Assembly: GCA_021812865.1 (NCBI GenBank)
Contig: JAKAMP010000003.1
Location: forward strand, 1-17,744
Direction of reading: 5' to 3'
Source: Bacteroidota bacterium
GTDB taxonomy: Bacteria > Bacteroidota > Bacteroidia > Bacteroidales > JAAYUG01
Length of the DNA stretch: 17,744 nt
Made by a program: the position numbers and the translations under genes. Every line of letters begins with the position of its first letter. Position 1 is the stretch's first letter. The notes beneath the pieces were generated by a model. That model worked only from the letters and a program-made list of their open reading frames with translations. It was not told the DNA's origin and ran no database searches. Of this stretch, positions 16,215-17,744 are shown one piece after another.

Positions 16215-17744
16215 ATGCAGGCCTCTTCTCCTGAAACGCTAAGGGACATATTTGAAAGAAGCTGTAATGAGTATGCTAAGTATGTTTGTCTGGGGTACAC
16301 CGATGAGACTCCATTGACATACCAGCAATTTAAAAAGGCAGTCTTGTATGTGCAGGATATGCTCATTGAACGGGGCATCGCTAAGGGAGACCGGGTTGCC
16401 ATCCTGAGTCAGAATATGCCAAACTGGGGGGTGGCATTTTTTGCCATCACCACTATGGGCGCCGTATCTGTACCCATATTGCCTGATTTTGCTCCGGGGG
16501 AGATTCACAATATTCTGGATCATTCCGGCTCCAAAGGTATATTTGTATCACAGCGACTGCAAGCCAAGATTGATACGTCCAAAATCCCCGGTAGTTTTTT
16601 TGGAATCAGCCTCGATGATTTCAGCCTGTTGCCAGGCCTTTCAAAAGATACAGCCGATCATGCTCTGGCAACCGAATTCCCTGGGGCAACCAGGAATGAG
16701 CTGGTGGGCGATGATATTGCTTCGATCATATACACTTCCGGAACAACCGGCCGTTCCAAAGGCGTAATGCTTACCCATACCAATATTGTTTTCAATGCAG
16801 TGAAAGTACTTACCATTCAGCCGGTAGTGAGCAGTGATGTATTTCTCTCGGTACTGCCTCTTTCTCATGCTTATGAAAATACGCTGGGTTTAATTGTCCC
16901 GGTAATGCAGGGCGCTTCGGCTTTTTATCTGAAAAAGCCTCCCACAGCCTCCGTGCTGATCCCTGCATTGCAGGAGATACGGCCAACCACCATGCTCACG
17001 GTGCCCATGATCATGGAAAAGATATACAAGAGCCAGGTGCAGGCAAAGTTTACAGGAAACGCTGTCATGCGCGTTTTGTACGCTTTTCCTCCTGTCAGAA
17101 AGATATTTCACCGGTTAGCAGGGAAAAAGCTTATGCACGTCTTTGGTGGCAGGCTGAGGTTCTTTGGCATTGGAGGTGCCAAACTCGATGCTGTAGTGGA
17201 GAGATTTCTGAAAGAAGCCAGGTTCCCTTATGCGATTGGGTATGGCCTCACCGAAACCGCTCCGCTGCTAGCTGGTTCCAATCCCGGGCAAACCGTTCTG
17301 AAGGCTGTCGGTCCGGTTATGGAAGGGGTTGAGCTTAAAATTGCCAATCCGGATCCCAAAACCGGAATGGGTGAAATTCTTGCCAAAGGTAAGAATGTGA
17401 TGAAGGGCTATTTCCTGGAGCCGGATCTCACAGCCGAAGCTTTTACGGCCGACGGGTGGTTCAAAACGGGTGACCTGGGGAGTTTTGACAGGAAAGGGAA
17501 CCTGCAGATAAGGGGACGCCTTAAGAATATGATCCTTACCGCTACCGGTGAGAATATTTATCCGGAGGACATCGAATCACTCATCAATAATTTTCATTAT
17601 GTGGTTGAATCCATCGTGATCGAGAAAAAAGGGAAACTCGTTGCCCTGGTGCATTTCGACGCAGAGGCCCTTCATAAACAATTTGAAGACCTGAAAGAAG
17701 ATGCAAGGAATTATATAATGGAGAAAATTAATACTCTCCAGGAA
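16215..17744 (+). CDS. Long-chain fatty acid-CoA ligase / AMP-binding protein, 3' end missing
   Basis: An open frame of 510 codons reaches the window edge without a stop. It is an ANL-superfamily adenylating enzyme: P-loop 'YTSGTTGRSKGV' (173-184), 'YGLTETAP' (343-350), and 'TGDLG' with D420 binding the ribose, followed by 'GRLKNMILTATGENIYPEDI'. The reaction expected is fatty acid + ATP + CoA to acyl-CoA + AMP + PPi. The 'LPLSHAYE' block and the long N-terminal part resemble FadD-type long-chain ligases more than short-chain acetyl-CoA synthetases, but chain length cannot be fixed. The C-terminal domain with the catalytic lysine lies past the edge; usual lengths suggest about 50-100 residues are missing. 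ATG 16215 is chosen; ATG 16208 is in another frame. Confidence 0.92.
   Translation, partial: MQASSPETLRDIFERSCNEYAKYVCLGYTDETPLTYQQFKKAVLYVQDMLIERGIAKGDRVAILSQNMPNWGVAFFAITTMGAVSVPILPDFAPGEIHNILDHSGSKGIFVSQRLQAKIDTSKIPGSFFGISLDDFSLLPGLSKDTADHALATEFPGATRNELVGDDIASIIYTSGTTGRSKGVMLTHTNIVFNAVKVLTIQPVVSSDVFLSVLPLSHAYENTLGLIVPVMQGASAFYLKKPPTASVLIPALQEIRPTTMLTVPMIMEKIYKSQVQAKFTGNAVMRVLYAFPPVRKIFHRLAGKKLMHVFGGRLRFFGIGGAKLDAVVERFLKEARFPYAIGYGLTETAPLLAGSNPGQTVLKAVGPVMEGVELKIANPDPKTGMGEILAKGKNVMKGYFLEPDLTAEAFTADGWFKTGDLGSFDRKGNLQIRGRLKNMILTATGENIYPEDIESLINNFHYVVESIVIEKKGKLVALVHFDAEALHKQFEDLKEDARNYIMEKINTLQE

Noticed and set aside
1..17744. Mobile elements, CRISPR arrays, tRNA genes
   Set aside because: No transposase or integrase frames, no regularly spaced repeats and no cloverleaf-like segments were noticed on either strand.

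Overview
The window most likely comes from a Bacteroidetes (Bacteroidia-type) genome. The support is the gene families present (a TPR/PAS/SpoIIE sensor phosphatase, a DUF1080 lipoprotein, a large secreted M1 metallopeptidase), the absence of strong Shine-Dalgarno sequences, and several TAnnTTTG-type -7 promoter boxes just upstream of genes. No rRNA, tRNA, CRISPR array, insertion sequence or phage gene was seen.

Positions 1-6643 (minus strand) hold a tightly packed operon that runs off the left edge: hyfB-, hyfC-, hyfE-, hyfF- and hyfG-like genes, then the first 40 codons of a further hydrophilic subunit. Gaps between genes are 1-11 nt inside the five-gene core. The layout is that of the membrane arm plus connecting module of a group 4 [NiFe]-hydrogenase / complex I-type machine. 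However, the large subunit has lost the first Cys-x-x-Cys nickel-binding pair and has no C-terminal CxxC. It therefore fits the poorly understood 'energy-converting hydrogenase-related' (Ehr) complexes: an ion-pumping membrane module with no [NiFe] site and an unknown electron-transfer partner. This is the strongest candidate for an incompletely described system here.

Positions 6920-9044 (plus) hold a tandem class II aldolase/adducin protein, whose second half has lost all metal ligands, and a DUF1080 lipoprotein. Positions 9196-10344 (plus) encode a soluble PAS histidine kinase with a dense Cys/His cluster and no response regulator nearby. Positions 10511-13477 (plus) encode a secreted M1-family metallopeptidase with a long C-terminal part that looks like an outer-membrane beta-barrel. 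Convergent to it, 13531-15813 (minus) encodes a membrane sensor phosphatase (periplasmic TPR, PAS, SpoIIE/PP2C). After a gene-free stretch of about 400 bp, a long-chain acyl-CoA synthetase begins at 16215 (plus) and runs off the right edge.

Apart from the Ehr operon, the genes look like single transcription units, and most have their own candidate promoter. I see no evidence that they form one pathway. Two signalling proteins (histidine kinase and SpoIIE phosphatase) lie within 6 kb of each other but are separated by the peptidase.
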